Below, in pieces: positions 5,558 through 12,762 of a stretch of 17,617 bases of DNA; within the stretch, counting starts at the first letter, position 1, and each line of letters opens with the position of its first letter. The notes below the pieces were generated by a model. It saw nothing but the letters and a program-made list of their open reading frames with translations. It did not search any database and was not told the origin of the DNA. Made by a program: the position numbers and the translations under genes. This DNA is from an uncultured Lachnospiraceae bacterium (lineage in GTDB: Bacteria > Bacillota > Clostridia > Lachnospirales > Lachnospiraceae): NCBI GenBank assembly GCA_947177925.1, contig CAMWWJ010000029.1, forward strand, positions 1 to 17,617, given 5' to 3'.

Positions 5558-8035
5558 TTAATCCGCTTTCCTCTTCAAATTTCTGGTATATTTGCAGCCA
5601 GTGATCTTATAATTGCTGCAACCTAAGAAATCTCCATAGGGTCCCGACTTCTTCTGCAATCTTGCGCCGCAGACAGGACAGGTGAACCGCTCCTGCCTGA
5701 GCGCCTCGCCATATTGAGACCTTATTTCTTTTACAAAAGCAGATTCCTGGTTTTCCACCGTGAGAAGAAAAACTTTCTTTTTGGCCCTTGTCAAAGCCAC
5801 ATAGAACAATCTCCTCTCTTCAGCGTCAGGGTACTGGTCGCTCTTTTCAAGTAAAAGCTGCAATATGGGAGCATCCTGAATCTTGCTGGGGAAGCCCATC
5901 CTTGCGTTCCTGTTGTTGATGATAAAAATATAATCTGCCTGCAGGCCCTTGGATTTGTGAGCGGTGACAAAGTACATCTGCAGATCCGGCCGGTTACGGT
6001 ACTTTACCTCTACCTGTCCCTTGGCGTTGTCATAGCGGCAGGCAAGCAGGTCGTTACCCTTTAGCAGATCCGCATCAAAGGAATATCTCCCTATAAAAAA
6101 TATGCTGCTCTTTTGAGGAAGATCGTCCAGTTTTTCTAACATGAACTGTATGGCATATTTATCCGTATGGGCGCTGATTTCTCCCAAGGGAAACCCAGAG
6201 ATATCCTGCTTTCCCTTAATGGACTTTTTCATCTGAGCCGGATTTCGCATAGTGAAACTGCCGCTGATCTCCGCCAGTTTCTGCGTAAAACGATAGGTAG
6301 TCTCTATTCTGCTGGTCTCCGCAACGCCCCAATAGCGCTGAAAATCCAGGATAAACCCAATATCGCTGCCCGCAAAGCGATAGATGCTTTGCCAGTCATC
6401 CCCCACACAGAACAGCGCATAGTCGGCGCATTTTCTCATCCTGTCAAGCAGGACATATCGGGCCCGGGAGATATCCTGATACTCATCCACTATCACATAT
6501 TTATAGGGATTCACATATTTTCCCTCTTTCACATACCCTGTAGCCAGATGGATCATATCGTTGAAATCTATTTCTCCCCTCTCTTTCAGACAGGAATTAT
6601 ATGCTTCAAAAATCGGTTCCACCAGCGACAGAATGAGAGAATTGGAGAGGGCATGAATGCCGTAGTTCATCTGGCGCACCATGGGAATCGTGTAGCCATT
6701 ACTCTTGATCAGATTGATCACCGTTTCCAGCAGGGTCGCCACTCCATCAAGCACAGTATCTCCTCTGGACGAAGCCTGCTCCCACAATTCCTGCACGTTC
6801 TTGGGCGACAGCGTCACCCCATGAGCTGCCAACTTCTGTTTAAGATTATTCAGCAGAGTTCCCTCCATCCTCTCATAGGCGAAACACTCTACCATAATGG
6901 TCCCATTCTTCCGATGTGCACGGCGTTTCCAGTCCATGGATGCCTGATAGGCCTGAGAGGCAGTCATCCCATGAGAGCCTCGGAAATAGGAAGGCACTTC
7001 ACCGCTTTTGTCGATGCCAAAATACTCGATGTAAATATCATAATCCGGCAGATAGAAATCCGGCATGTACTGCCCATATTCGGCGGTGCGGGTATCAATT
7101 TTATAGGGATGCTCATAAATATATGAAACATTGTTCTGCGCCAGAAAATTCGCAATCTCCATCTCGCCATAGCTTTTTACCGTTTCATCGCCCAGTGTAG
7201 TGGGCGGGTTTAGCTGCAAATATTCCTGATATTCCTCCATGTTCTGAAAATCAAACTCAGATCTGGCCAGAATGCGGTGATTCAGCAGATACGAACTCAG
7301 CAGCATCAAATATCTCTCAGACTGCATCTGCAGCCGCAGCTGTTCGGTGATAAATTTACGCATATTATGTTGAAAAATCTTCGGGACAATCCCCTCAACC
7401 TGCGTAATAATATTCATCCCCAGCTTGTGAAAGGTAAACGCGTCTATGTGACAGCCGGTCTCCTGATCAATCCGATGGCTCATCTCCGCCGCAGAGGCAT
7501 TGGTAAAGGACAATACCAGAATATCCTCAGGTCTGCACTGCCCCGACTTAATCAGGTACTTGATTTTTCCCACAATCGTGGTGGTCTTTCCCGTGCCTGC
7601 ACCTGCAAGTACCAGATGGTTGTGGACCTCCGTGACAATACATGCCATCTGCTGCTTGTCCAAATCCCGGTCCTCCACCTTACCAATCAACGCATAGGCA
7701 TCTTGTATCTTTATCTGGAGAACCTGCTCATTGTGACGCACAATCTGCTGCTTCAGCGCCCCAGCAGCCTGCCGCAGCTTTGCCTGCTTGTCCGACAATT
7801 CCCCAAAGCGGACCGCTCCTCTGGTTTTCTGCACATCGGGGCTTGTCAGAAGATGCGAATTGTGGGCATACCACTGTGCCTCTTTTTCCGGCGTTATGAC
7901 AGATTGCGGATCGGCAAACAGCCCATCTATCTCCTGCATTGCACGGTCCATCTGGTCAATATACTGATTGCAGGCAGCATTTCTGGCCTCTCTCTTCTGT
8001 GTGTATTGATTGATGATATTTTGTATAAATCCCAT
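5558..8035 (-). CDS. Helicase IV-like UvrD-family helicase with nuclease-like insert and zinc ribbon
   Basis: About 825 residues. I prefer the ATG at 8035 over the in-frame ATG at 8044 because AAGGA (8044-8048) is spaced for the former only. Numbering below is from the 8044 ATG. Residues 1-125 form a helical N-terminal region. Superfamily 1 helicase motifs follow: Walker A AGAGTGKT (147-154), DEYQD (520-524), GDDWQSIYRF (548-557), TAHKSKG (694-700) and VALTRAKKKV (749-758). Between the first motifs and DEYQD, GEMEIANFL (293-301), MPDFYLPDYDIYIEYFG (327-343) and DWKRR fit a PD-(D/E)xK-like nuclease insert; the catalytic set is uncertain. The end, CPVC (789-792) with C809 and C817, is a topoisomerase-type zinc ribbon. 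It should unwind DNA 3'-5' using ATP and may cut it. Lone helicase-nucleases of this type occur in defence islands. It looks more GC-rich than its neighbours. Confidence 0.92.
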   Translation of the reverse strand: MGFIQNIINQYTQKREARNAACNQYIDQMDRAMQEIDGLFADPQSVITPEKEAQWYAHNSHLLTSPDVQKTRGAVRFGELSDKQAKLRQAAGALKQQIVRHNEQVLQIKIQDAYALIGKVEDRDLDKQQMACIVTEVHNHLVLAGAGTGKTTTIVGKIKYLIKSGQCRPEDILVLSFTNASAAEMSHRIDQETGCHIDAFTFHKLGMNIITQVEGIVPKIFQHNMRKFITEQLRLQMQSERYLMLLSSYLLNHRILARSEFDFQNMEEYQEYLQLNPPTTLGDETVKSYGEMEIANFLAQNNVSYIYEHPYKIDTRTAEYGQYMPDFYLPDYDIYIEYFGIDKSGEVPSYFRGSHGMTASQAYQASMDWKRRAHRKNGTIMVECFAYERMEGTLLNNLKQKLAAHGVTLSPKNVQELWEQASSRGDTVLDGVATLLETVINLIKSNGYTIPMVRQMNYGIHALSNSLILSLVEPIFEAYNSCLKERGEIDFNDMIHLATGYVKEGKYVNPYKYVIVDEYQDISRARYVLLDRMRKCADYALFCVGDDWQSIYRFAGSDIGFILDFQRYWGVAETSRIETTYRFTQKLAEISGSFTMRNPAQMKKSIKGKQDISGFPLGEISAHTDKYAIQFMLEKLDDLPQKSSIFFIGRYSFDADLLKGNDLLACRYDNAKGQVEVKYRNRPDLQMYFVTAHKSKGLQADYIFIINNRNARMGFPSKIQDAPILQLLLEKSDQYPDAEERRLFYVALTRAKKKVFLLTVENQESAFVKEIRSQYGEALRQERFTCPVCGARLQKKSGPYGDFLGCSNYKITGCKYTRNLKRKAD

Positions 8036-8052
8036 GGCTGTCATCCTTATCT

Positions 8053-8075
8053 TTGGATTGAGTGAATCAATCCAA
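8053..8075. promoter_or_regulatory. Perfect inverted repeat in the helicase leader
   Basis: TTGGATTGA (8053-8061) and TCAATCCAA (8067-8075) are perfect 9-bp arms around GTGAA. The dyad lies only 4 bases upstream of the helicase Shine-Dalgarno. It could be an operator or an mRNA hairpin that influences ribosome access. The rest of 8076-8239 shows nothing else I can support. Confidence 0.55.
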
Positions 8076-8239
8076 CCTTTCGAAAATCCTTGTTCATTTC
8101 AACATTTTTTCGTATCCTTATTTCTCTACCATTGACATCAATACTACGCACTCAACATGGTTTGTATGCGAAAATATATCTACAGTTTTCATATTTTAGA
8201 ATATAATATCTTAATTAATGATAGTTGACTAGTCCCCGT

Positions 8240-8572
8240 TTAATTGCTCTCTTCTGCCGAAAATTCTCTTATCACCTGTATTTTCCCTATAATATGTTGA
8301 TTAAAAACATCAAGTTCTTCTGCCAAAACCCATAATTCCTGATGATATTCTCCTCCAACGACATGAACCTCAAATTGCAGAAAATATTCGTCATCAATCT
8401 CGAATTTTGTCACATAACCCTTATGGTCATCATTGTATTTAACATTCCATTGTGCTGCAATCCCGGTTGCGTATTTTTCATTCAATACTGGATAAAAAAT
8501 AGGCTGCTCCGGTAATCTTGGTGGATATTTTATATAGCCACTTCCATTTGTACATATCTCATAAAAAAGTGT
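8240..8572 (-). pseudogene. 5'-truncated small conserved protein
   Basis: A frame with an ATG at 8485 gives 81 residues (MNEKYATGIAAQWNVKYNDD onward, containing GYVTKFEIDDEY, VGGEYHQELWVLAEEL and FNQHIIGKIQVI). The same frame stays open and coding-like upstream of that ATG, reading YIKYPPRLPEQPIFYPVLN. That block matches the start of a small family I recall from Clostridia, sometimes labelled ADP-ribosylation/crystallin J1-like, so the ATG at 8485 is internal. The frame is closed by a TAG at 8573-8575 with no start codon between. An adjacent frame upstream (about 8576-8665) also reads coding-like sequence containing ITIFEYDIKSNEAVYCCKL. I therefore read this as a gene that lost its 5' end. 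The function of the family is not established. Confidence 0.6.
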
Positions 8573-8672
8573 CTAGATTCAATTTACAACAATACACTGC
8601 TTCATTACTTTTGATATCGTATTCAAATATAGTGATATTTTCCTGTTTAACTACCTATGTAATCCTACATAA

Positions 8673-8834
8673 TCATCGATCCTCATCAATCATATCTACG
8701 ATTTTAAAATACTCACCAATCTCAGCCTGCGCTTCTTCCTCTGATAGATCAAAATGCGCCATGAGCAGGTGCAGGACTGTCTCAATCGTACAATCCTGTG
8801 AAAATTTGTCCCGTATCAAGTCCATTGGCTCCAT
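8673..8834 (-). CDS. 53-residue acidic helical protein, copy 2
   Basis: ATG at 8834 behind GGAGG with 8 bases of spacing; TGA at 8673-8675. It begins MEPMDLIRDKFSQDC, continues TIETVLHLLMAHFDLSEEEA and ends VDMIDEDR. Copy 1 at 2286-2441 is nearly identical over the first 36 residues, with mostly synonymous codon changes, and diverges at the C-terminus. Here the gene begins 19 bases after the stop of a truncated excisionase, so the two form a natural pair. In the other copy fic separates them. The family is unknown; it is predicted to be a short helical bundle or adaptor, possibly a regulator of excision. Conservation makes it a real gene despite its size. Confidence 0.75.
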   Translation of the reverse strand: MEPMDLIRDKFSQDCTIETVLHLLMAHFDLSEEEAQAEIGEYFKIVDMIDEDR

Positions 8835-8853
8835 AGACCGTTCCTCCATACCA

Positions 8854-9033
8854 TCACAGTTCTCGGGGATTCTCCTGATTCTTCGTCAAATCCCGTAGAT
8901 ATTCCTCAAGTTTAGGTCGACAGATAAGATACCTGTTCCCCATAAACAAACTAAACTCTCCTTCATTATCCTCTGCCATTCTTCTCATCTTCTTAACACC
9001 TATATTGAAATAGGCACTTGCTTCTCTAATCAT
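8854..9033 (-). pseudogene. Truncated excisionase paralogue
   Basis: From the ATG at 9033 the frame encodes 59 residues: MIREASAYFNIGVKKMRRMA, EDNEGEFSLFMGNRYLICRP, then KLEEYLRDL. It aligns with the intact Xis at 3757-3972 from that protein's residue 18 on, but lacks the N-terminal segment containing TIDIPLQERF. No Shine-Dalgarno precedes the ATG. In the same frame further upstream an ATG at 9058-9060 is followed at once by TGA. The recognition helix is kept, so a short DNA-binding product is conceivable if translated. The missing N-terminus and absent ribosome site make a decayed gene more likely. It is paired with the 53-residue gene 19 bases downstream. Confidence 0.65.
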
Positions 9034-9059
9034 TTGGTTATTAATTTGTTTTTCTCACA

Positions 9060-9093
9060 TTTATAGGATAACTTGGATTACTTTTCCAAGTTA
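9060..9093 (-). promoter_or_regulatory. Promoter with overlapping inverted repeat before the truncated xis
   Basis: On the minus strand TTGGAA (9084-9089) and TATAAA (9060-9065) are 18 bases apart. The inverted repeat TAACTTGG (9069-9076) and CCAAGTTA (9086-9093), with a 9-base loop, covers the -35 and the spacer. No T-tract follows the dyad on either strand, so an operator fits better than a terminator for abiEii, which ends at 9105. Confidence 0.45.
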
Positions 9094-9104
9094 AAATTAA
9101 TACA

Positions 9105-9959
9105 TTAACATTCGTTTCCACTTTGCATAATACTATCCATCAACTGCACTACCGCATCACACGCATCCTCAAACGCAATATCCGTTGCATATTCAAAATC
9201 TTTTTGATAATTATTCCACTGTTTCTGCATAACCTCACTGTTCCTAACAGTATCCATAATTCTACGATAATCCTTAACCACTGTCTTAGAACCACGTTTC
9301 TCCGTTGTTGCATTCAATGCCTCCCCTAGTGTATTGGATTCTATGTTTGAATATTGAAGCTTAGTCAATATGTATATATCGTAATAATCTCTTGGTCGTG
9401 TATTCTGGTCACCTCTGGATATTATGGTTTCCAATTTCTCTGCCATTATTGTTTCTAAGTTATAAGCAAGCACCGAAATACTTCTGTCTTCCAAAAGAAG
9501 TTTGAACCGATATTCGATTTCTTTTGGAGTTATCTTATCACCCGTGGTAATGTCCAATTTCAAAGGAACTGCCATAGGTGGATAATTTGCTGATAGTGAA
9601 ACACGATACCCTGAATATTCATCTCCTTCACGAATTTCTCCAATACTCCGAAAACTAAATGTCACATCATCAGCTAATTCTATTTTACAGATTTCTTCAA
9701 ACATTTCCCGGACAGTCTGTTCATTTATAGGCAGTCCCTTTATTGTTGCATCCATATCCATAGTCGCTCTGGTATCAAGCCCCACCATTGCAGCAATCAA
9801 AAAACCGCCCTTCAGAATAAAATTCTGCTGATACTTTGAAACAGATATTCGTTCCAACAATCTTTCTAACATAAAATTCTGCATTACGAGCTGTGCTGAT
9901 ATATGTTTCTCTTTTGCAATATTTTTAATAATTGCCTTTAGTCGCATTGCATTTTTCAT
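9105..9959 (-). CDS. abiEii: AbiEii nucleotidyltransferase-like toxin
   Basis: A 284-residue protein of the AbiEii/AbiGii family (DUF1814), the toxin of type IV AbiE systems. Early residues LKGGFLIAAMVGLD (49-62) followed by R64 and TMDMDA (66-71) form the nucleotidyltransferase core: the GG turn and the two aspartates D68 and D70 that bind metal. LDITTGD lies at 135-141, and AEKLETIISRG (173-183) is followed by RPRDYYDIYIL (188-198), the conserved C-terminal motif. The family uses NTP; related MenT toxins modify tRNA ends, but the target of this protein is unknown. Its start overlaps the stop of abiEi as ATGA, so the two are translationally coupled. All catalytic motifs are intact. AbiE systems give phage resistance by abortive infection and also stabilise mobile elements. 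Confidence 0.93.
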   Translation of the reverse strand: MKNAMRLKAIIKNIAKEKHISAQLVMQNFMLERLLERISVSKYQQNFILKGGFLIAAMVGLDTRATMDMDATIKGLPINEQTVREMFEEICKIELADDVTFSFRSIGEIREGDEYSGYRVSLSANYPPMAVPLKLDITTGDKITPKEIEYRFKLLLEDRSISVLAYNLETIMAEKLETIISRGDQNTRPRDYYDIYILTKLQYSNIESNTLGEALNATTEKRGSKTVVKDYRRIMDTVRNSEVMQKQWNNYQKDFEYATDIAFEDACDAVVQLMDSIMQSGNEC

Positions 9960-10558
9960 AGCAGCACCTCCAGATACGATCTGAGTCTTGTTTCAACATT
10001 TAAATTTTTTGCATACTCTGACAAGATTGGAATGTTTTTATCACTTCTGTTTACAAAGTGTTTAAATGCTTCCGTCACAATCTGAATATCCACATGGCTA
10101 TGAGGTCTTAAAATGTCACAAAGCGTGCGCTCTACACTATAGGCTCTTACTGTGTGCCCTCCTGGCGTAGTCACTTCTGCTATTCCCAAATCATATAACT
10201 CTTTTTTACACTGCGCACATCGAACATCCTCTTCCTTTGGCTTGGTTAAATTGTAATTCACCGGAAAAGTCATATGATATCTGTTCGGTGTTCTATCTGT
10301 TAAATCCCATAGAAACAATGCCGTTTCATGAGAATAAATTCCTCTTTTAAATCGATTCTGCAAATTAAAAATCTCATCATCCCAGACTTCCGGTAAAATA
10401 TAGACACCTCTGGCAGATTTCTCAATCATACCTTTGTCGACAAGATATTTGATGTTCCCACGGGAAAAACCTGCTGCAACCACCATTGCCGTAGTAACTG
10501 TACCATTATTCTCTTTTGCCATTTTGATAATCTCTTTAGTTGCTCCCACAGTAATCAT
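9956..10558 (-). CDS. abiEi: AbiEi antitoxin and autorepressor
   Basis: A 200-residue antitoxin of the AbiE type IV pair. Residues 1-60 form a winged helix (TAMVVAAGFSRGNIKYLVDK then GMIEKSARGVYIL), and the remainder is the AbiEi C-terminal region (YSHETALFLWDLTDRTPN, AYSVERTLCDILR). Length and order match full AbiEi proteins. In known systems AbiEi neutralises the toxin without forming a stable complex and represses the operon by binding inverted repeats in the promoter. Exactly such a repeat is present upstream (10569-10615). The ATG at 10558 has no clear Shine-Dalgarno, so initiation may be weak. A CAQC pair (CxxC) in the middle is a small oddity. It is the first gene of the operon. Confidence 0.93.
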   Translation of the reverse strand: MITVGATKEIIKMAKENNGTVTTAMVVAAGFSRGNIKYLVDKGMIEKSARGVYILPEVWDDEIFNLQNRFKRGIYSHETALFLWDLTDRTPNRYHMTFPVNYNLTKPKEEDVRCAQCKKELYDLGIAEVTTPGGHTVRAYSVERTLCDILRPHSHVDIQIVTEAFKHFVNRSDKNIPILSEYAKNLNVETRLRSYLEVLL

Positions 10559-10568
10559 CTACTTTCTA

Positions 10569-10615
10569 TTGACTTTTATGCTTACTATTTTATACATATG
10601 AGGCGTAAAAGTCAA
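10569..10615. promoter_or_regulatory. abiE operator, spaced inverted repeat
   Basis: TTGACTTTTATGC (10569-10581) and GCGTAAAAGTCAA (10603-10615) are inverted copies with 12 of 13 bases matching, 21 bases apart. One arm covers the -35 element and the other the expected transcription start. This is the arrangement known for AbiEi negative autoregulation. Confidence 0.75.
10587..10615 (-). promoter_or_regulatory. Promoter of the abiEi-abiEii operon
   Basis: TTGACT (10610-10615) and TAAAAT (10587-10592) are separated by exactly 17 bases on the minus strand. The expected start is near 10580, giving a leader of about 20 bases before the abiEi ATG. Confidence 0.75.
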
Positions 10616-10635
10616 CACATACGTTTCTCTAGTCA

Positions 10636-10662
10636 AATTGGGCAGACAATGTCTACCCAATT
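10636..10662. repeat. Hairpin between the cupin region and abiE
   Basis: AATTGGGCAGAC (10636-10647) and GTCTACCCAATT (10651-10662) pair at 11 of 12 positions around AAT. On the minus strand only three T follow, so a terminator for transcripts coming from the cupin side is possible but weak. It sits roughly at the edge between the island and the chromosome-like part. Confidence 0.5.
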
Positions 10663-10732
10663 CACATCATAATCCAGCATCAAGATTTCTACAAAATTTC
10701 CAAATTCATTCCTTTTTGATATCTTTGTCTTA

Positions 10733-10864
10733 TCAAGGCTCTACTCCAAACTTAAAATGGTGTAGTAACTCTGAATTACCATCAAACGCAGTAAAAACGT
10801 AACAGGGATTAGTGTTCTTACTCCTCCGGTATTTTAGCAAGAAATAGATTTTCATAAACTGCAT
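10733..10864 (-). other. Possible 43-residue ORF or decayed coding segment
   Basis: An ATG 2 bases after the cupin stop opens a frame that includes NPCYVFTAFDGNSELLHHF and ends at a TGA (10733-10735). In the adjacent frame a further coding-like stretch begins at the same point, reading LDKTKISKRNEFGNFVEILM then DYDVNWVDIVCPI, to about 10634. Joined by one frameshift they would make about 78 residues. There is no clear ribosome site and I do not recognise the sequence. It could be the tail of a decayed gene at the island edge or chance. Confidence 0.3.
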
Positions 10865-10866
10865 AC

Positions 10867-11190
10867 TTAAAACGAAACAATAAGCAGCATCTTAAATTTT
10901 TCTTCACCGTACACGGCGTGCGGAATATCCTTCGGCATGATCAGTGTCTCTCCTGCATTCAGGAATGAAACTTCTCCGTCAACGGTAAAACGCCCTGTTC
11001 CTTCCAAAACAGTTACCATCGCATCCCCTCCTGCGGCGTGGGTGGATATTTCTTCACCCTTATCGAATGAAAAAATTGTCATGCTGACCTTATCATTCTG
11101 TACAAGCGTTTTGCTGACTATCTGCCCGGGCTGGTATTCAATCTGGTCTTTTAACTGTAATTTTGTTTGCTTTTCAATATTTTTGTACAT
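10867..11190 (-). CDS. Small single-domain cupin protein
   Basis: A 107-residue cupin. The first cupin motif region is FDKGEEISTHAAGGDAMVTV then LEGTGRFTVDG (about 42-72), with H51 and E63. The second is NAGETLIMPKDIPHAV (78-93), with H91. The usual HxH pair is reduced to one histidine, so metal binding may be incomplete. The fold is a cytosolic beta-barrel. Proteins of this short type are common in anaerobic Clostridia and generally uncharacterised, so no substrate can be given. GGGAGG (11201-11206) lies 10 bases before the ATG. It appears to be a single-gene unit; the next stretch downstream is non-coding or decayed. Confidence 0.85.
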   Translation of the reverse strand: MYKNIEKQTKLQLKDQIEYQPGQIVSKTLVQNDKVSMTIFSFDKGEEISTHAAGGDAMVTVLEGTGRFTVDGEVSFLNAGETLIMPKDIPHAVYGEEKFKMLLIVSF

Positions 11191-11200
11191 AATTCATTTT

Positions 11201-11320
11201 CCTCCCTGATCATTAATATCTTTTCATCAATACATACACATCTGACATAATAAATTACGAGCCTTTCATATAGCATCCGCCTCCATTGTTGTTTATAAAT
11301 AAAACATACCTCCCTGATCA
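11201..11320. repeat. 12-bp direct repeat in the cupin leader
   Basis: CCTCCCTGATCA occurs at 11201-11212 and again at 11309-11320. On the minus strand each copy gives TGATCAGGGAGG, a Shine-Dalgarno with identical upstream bases, each followed by an ATG. The distal copy leads only to a four-codon frame ending in TAA. It may be a duplicated leader, a leader peptide or a coincidence. The rest of 11213-11374 shows no gene. Confidence 0.45.
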
Positions 11321-11374
11321 CCCATCATCAAACCAAGTCAATAGCACATAGAAGAAACTCTCGAAAGTTATTTC

Positions 11375-12745
11375 TTAACCCGCAAAAGTACAGTACGGCC
11401 CCACCGTGATCTCCGTCACCACGTTATCCTCCTCAGAAAACCAGATACTCATATTGCCGAAGCCTTCCCCGGTAATGAGACAATTTTCTACTTCGGCATA
11501 CGGGGAAGCATAGAAGCCATAAGCCTTTAATTTTTCCCATGCGCCGTCCACACTGATCCCGGGATAGATACCAAAGATAGTCACATTCTCTATCTTCTCG
11601 CCCTTATAGCTGATATGCCCCGCGTTCAGCGCCTCGAAGGAAAACACCTCACTGCCGTCCTTCAAACCAATCGTCCACTCCTCAAAATCCGAGTCCGGCT
11701 GCTTGATCTCCACATCATACTTCTCAGAAAGAAGAGTCTGCGCCGCTTCCAAAAAATGATCTTCATTCAAAATCAATAGTCCCAGATCGGAAGTTGTATC
11801 TGTCCGCTCCTTACCGGCCTCGTCCGCAAGAAGTTTTAAATATGACGGTGTAAAAGCCGCAAAGGATTCGTATTTCATGGGCTGATAATCTATAAAAAGC
11901 TCTTTTGCACCTTCAGTAAAACCTCCGAACCATTCATCGAAGTCAGCCTGATTATACTTGTAATCCTCGTATTCATAGGAATACGCCTTGCCCTCTTTAC
12001 AGATATGATACATAGTACCGTCACCATCCGTATCCAACTCGTCCGGGAAAGGCTGTCCCTCATACCACTCCTCTCTGAGTGCCTTGTCCCAAGTGTCCAC
12101 AGAACCAACCTCCACATAGCAGTCACTTCCCGCTTCATATCGATAGAGCGTAAAGGGCCAGAACTCCCCGGGGCCCTGATTGTGCGACCATTCCGCCTTG
12201 ATGATACCGTTATCGTAATGGGTGAGTGCCGGAAAATCGCAAAACTCCCGTTTCAGTTCCCCGCTGACCGGATTGTAATCGTACACCATCTCAAACATGC
12301 CGGCCATACTTGCAGCTGTATTTTTAATAATCAGTTCCTCTCTTCCGTCACGATCAATATCCGCCACAGCAAAGCCGTTATTCTCCATCTCTTCGTAACC
12401 ATTGTCCAGCGCCCAAGTATCCAGTTCGCCGTCAGGAAGTTGCCTTAACGCAACGATCTGCGACAACACACCGCCGTAGTAATGCCTGATCTGCGCTTCA
12501 TACAACGCCTGTGCCCTCTCTGCGCTTTCTCCGTCAGAATCCGCCATCGTATTTTCAATATTCACGGTGTCCGAAACGCCCTCTTCCTCCAATACGAGGG
12601 CTTCCTCTGTCTCTGCCTGCTCTTCTACCGTCGTTTCATCTCCCTTTAGAGCACCGTCCTTTGCACCACACCCTGCAAAAAATAAGACACAGACACACAA
12701 TAACATGGTAGTACCTATTTTTAATCTTCGCTTTTCTTTTTTCAT
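11375..12745 (-). CDS. Predicted lipoprotein with calcium-loop-like motifs
   Basis: A 456-residue exported protein. Residues 1-25 are a lipoprotein signal: basic KKEKRRLK, a hydrophobic run, then FFAGC with the lipidated cysteine at 26. An acidic low-complexity linker follows (about 30-75). DIDRDGREEL (129-138) and DTDGDG (238-243) are EF-hand or FG-GAP-like calcium loops, and the region around 85-215 resembles an FG-GAP/VCBS-type surface domain. The C-terminal third, with GLKDGSEVFSF and GIYPGISVDGAWEKLKAYGF, looks like a separate globular domain for a buried ligand. It should sit on the outer face of the membrane. AGGAG lies 6 bases before the ATG. The specific function is unknown. It is monocistronic by spacing, with a dyad over its presumed -10. 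Confidence 0.8.
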   Translation of the reverse strand: MKKEKRRLKIGTTMLLCVCVLFFAGCGAKDGALKGDETTVEEQAETEEALVLEEEGVSDTVNIENTMADSDGESAERAQALYEAQIRHYYGGVLSQIVALRQLPDGELDTWALDNGYEEMENNGFAVADIDRDGREELIIKNTAASMAGMFEMVYDYNPVSGELKREFCDFPALTHYDNGIIKAEWSHNQGPGEFWPFTLYRYEAGSDCYVEVGSVDTWDKALREEWYEGQPFPDELDTDGDGTMYHICKEGKAYSYEYEDYKYNQADFDEWFGGFTEGAKELFIDYQPMKYESFAAFTPSYLKLLADEAGKERTDTTSDLGLLILNEDHFLEAAQTLLSEKYDVEIKQPDSDFEEWTIGLKDGSEVFSFEALNAGHISYKGEKIENVTIFGIYPGISVDGAWEKLKAYGFYASPYAEVENCLITGEGFGNMSIWFSEEDNVVTEITVGPYCTFAG

Positions 12746-12762
12746 CTTACACTCCTAAATCA

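Noticed and set aside
6167..8065. Long plus-strand open frames opposite the helicase gene (6167-7126 and 7277-8065)
   Set aside because: They lie opposite a gene with all helicase motifs, have no recognisable domains and read like antisense of a moderately GC-rich gene.
5505..8148. Shared word GTATTGATGT upstream of RhuM and in the helicase leader
   Set aside because: Ten matching bases in AT-rich DNA, at different distances from the genes, are expected by chance.
11067..11256. 41-residue minus-strand frame overlapping the cupin start, with a possible ribosome site
   Set aside because: It overlaps the real cupin gene, has odd composition and no recognisable feature.
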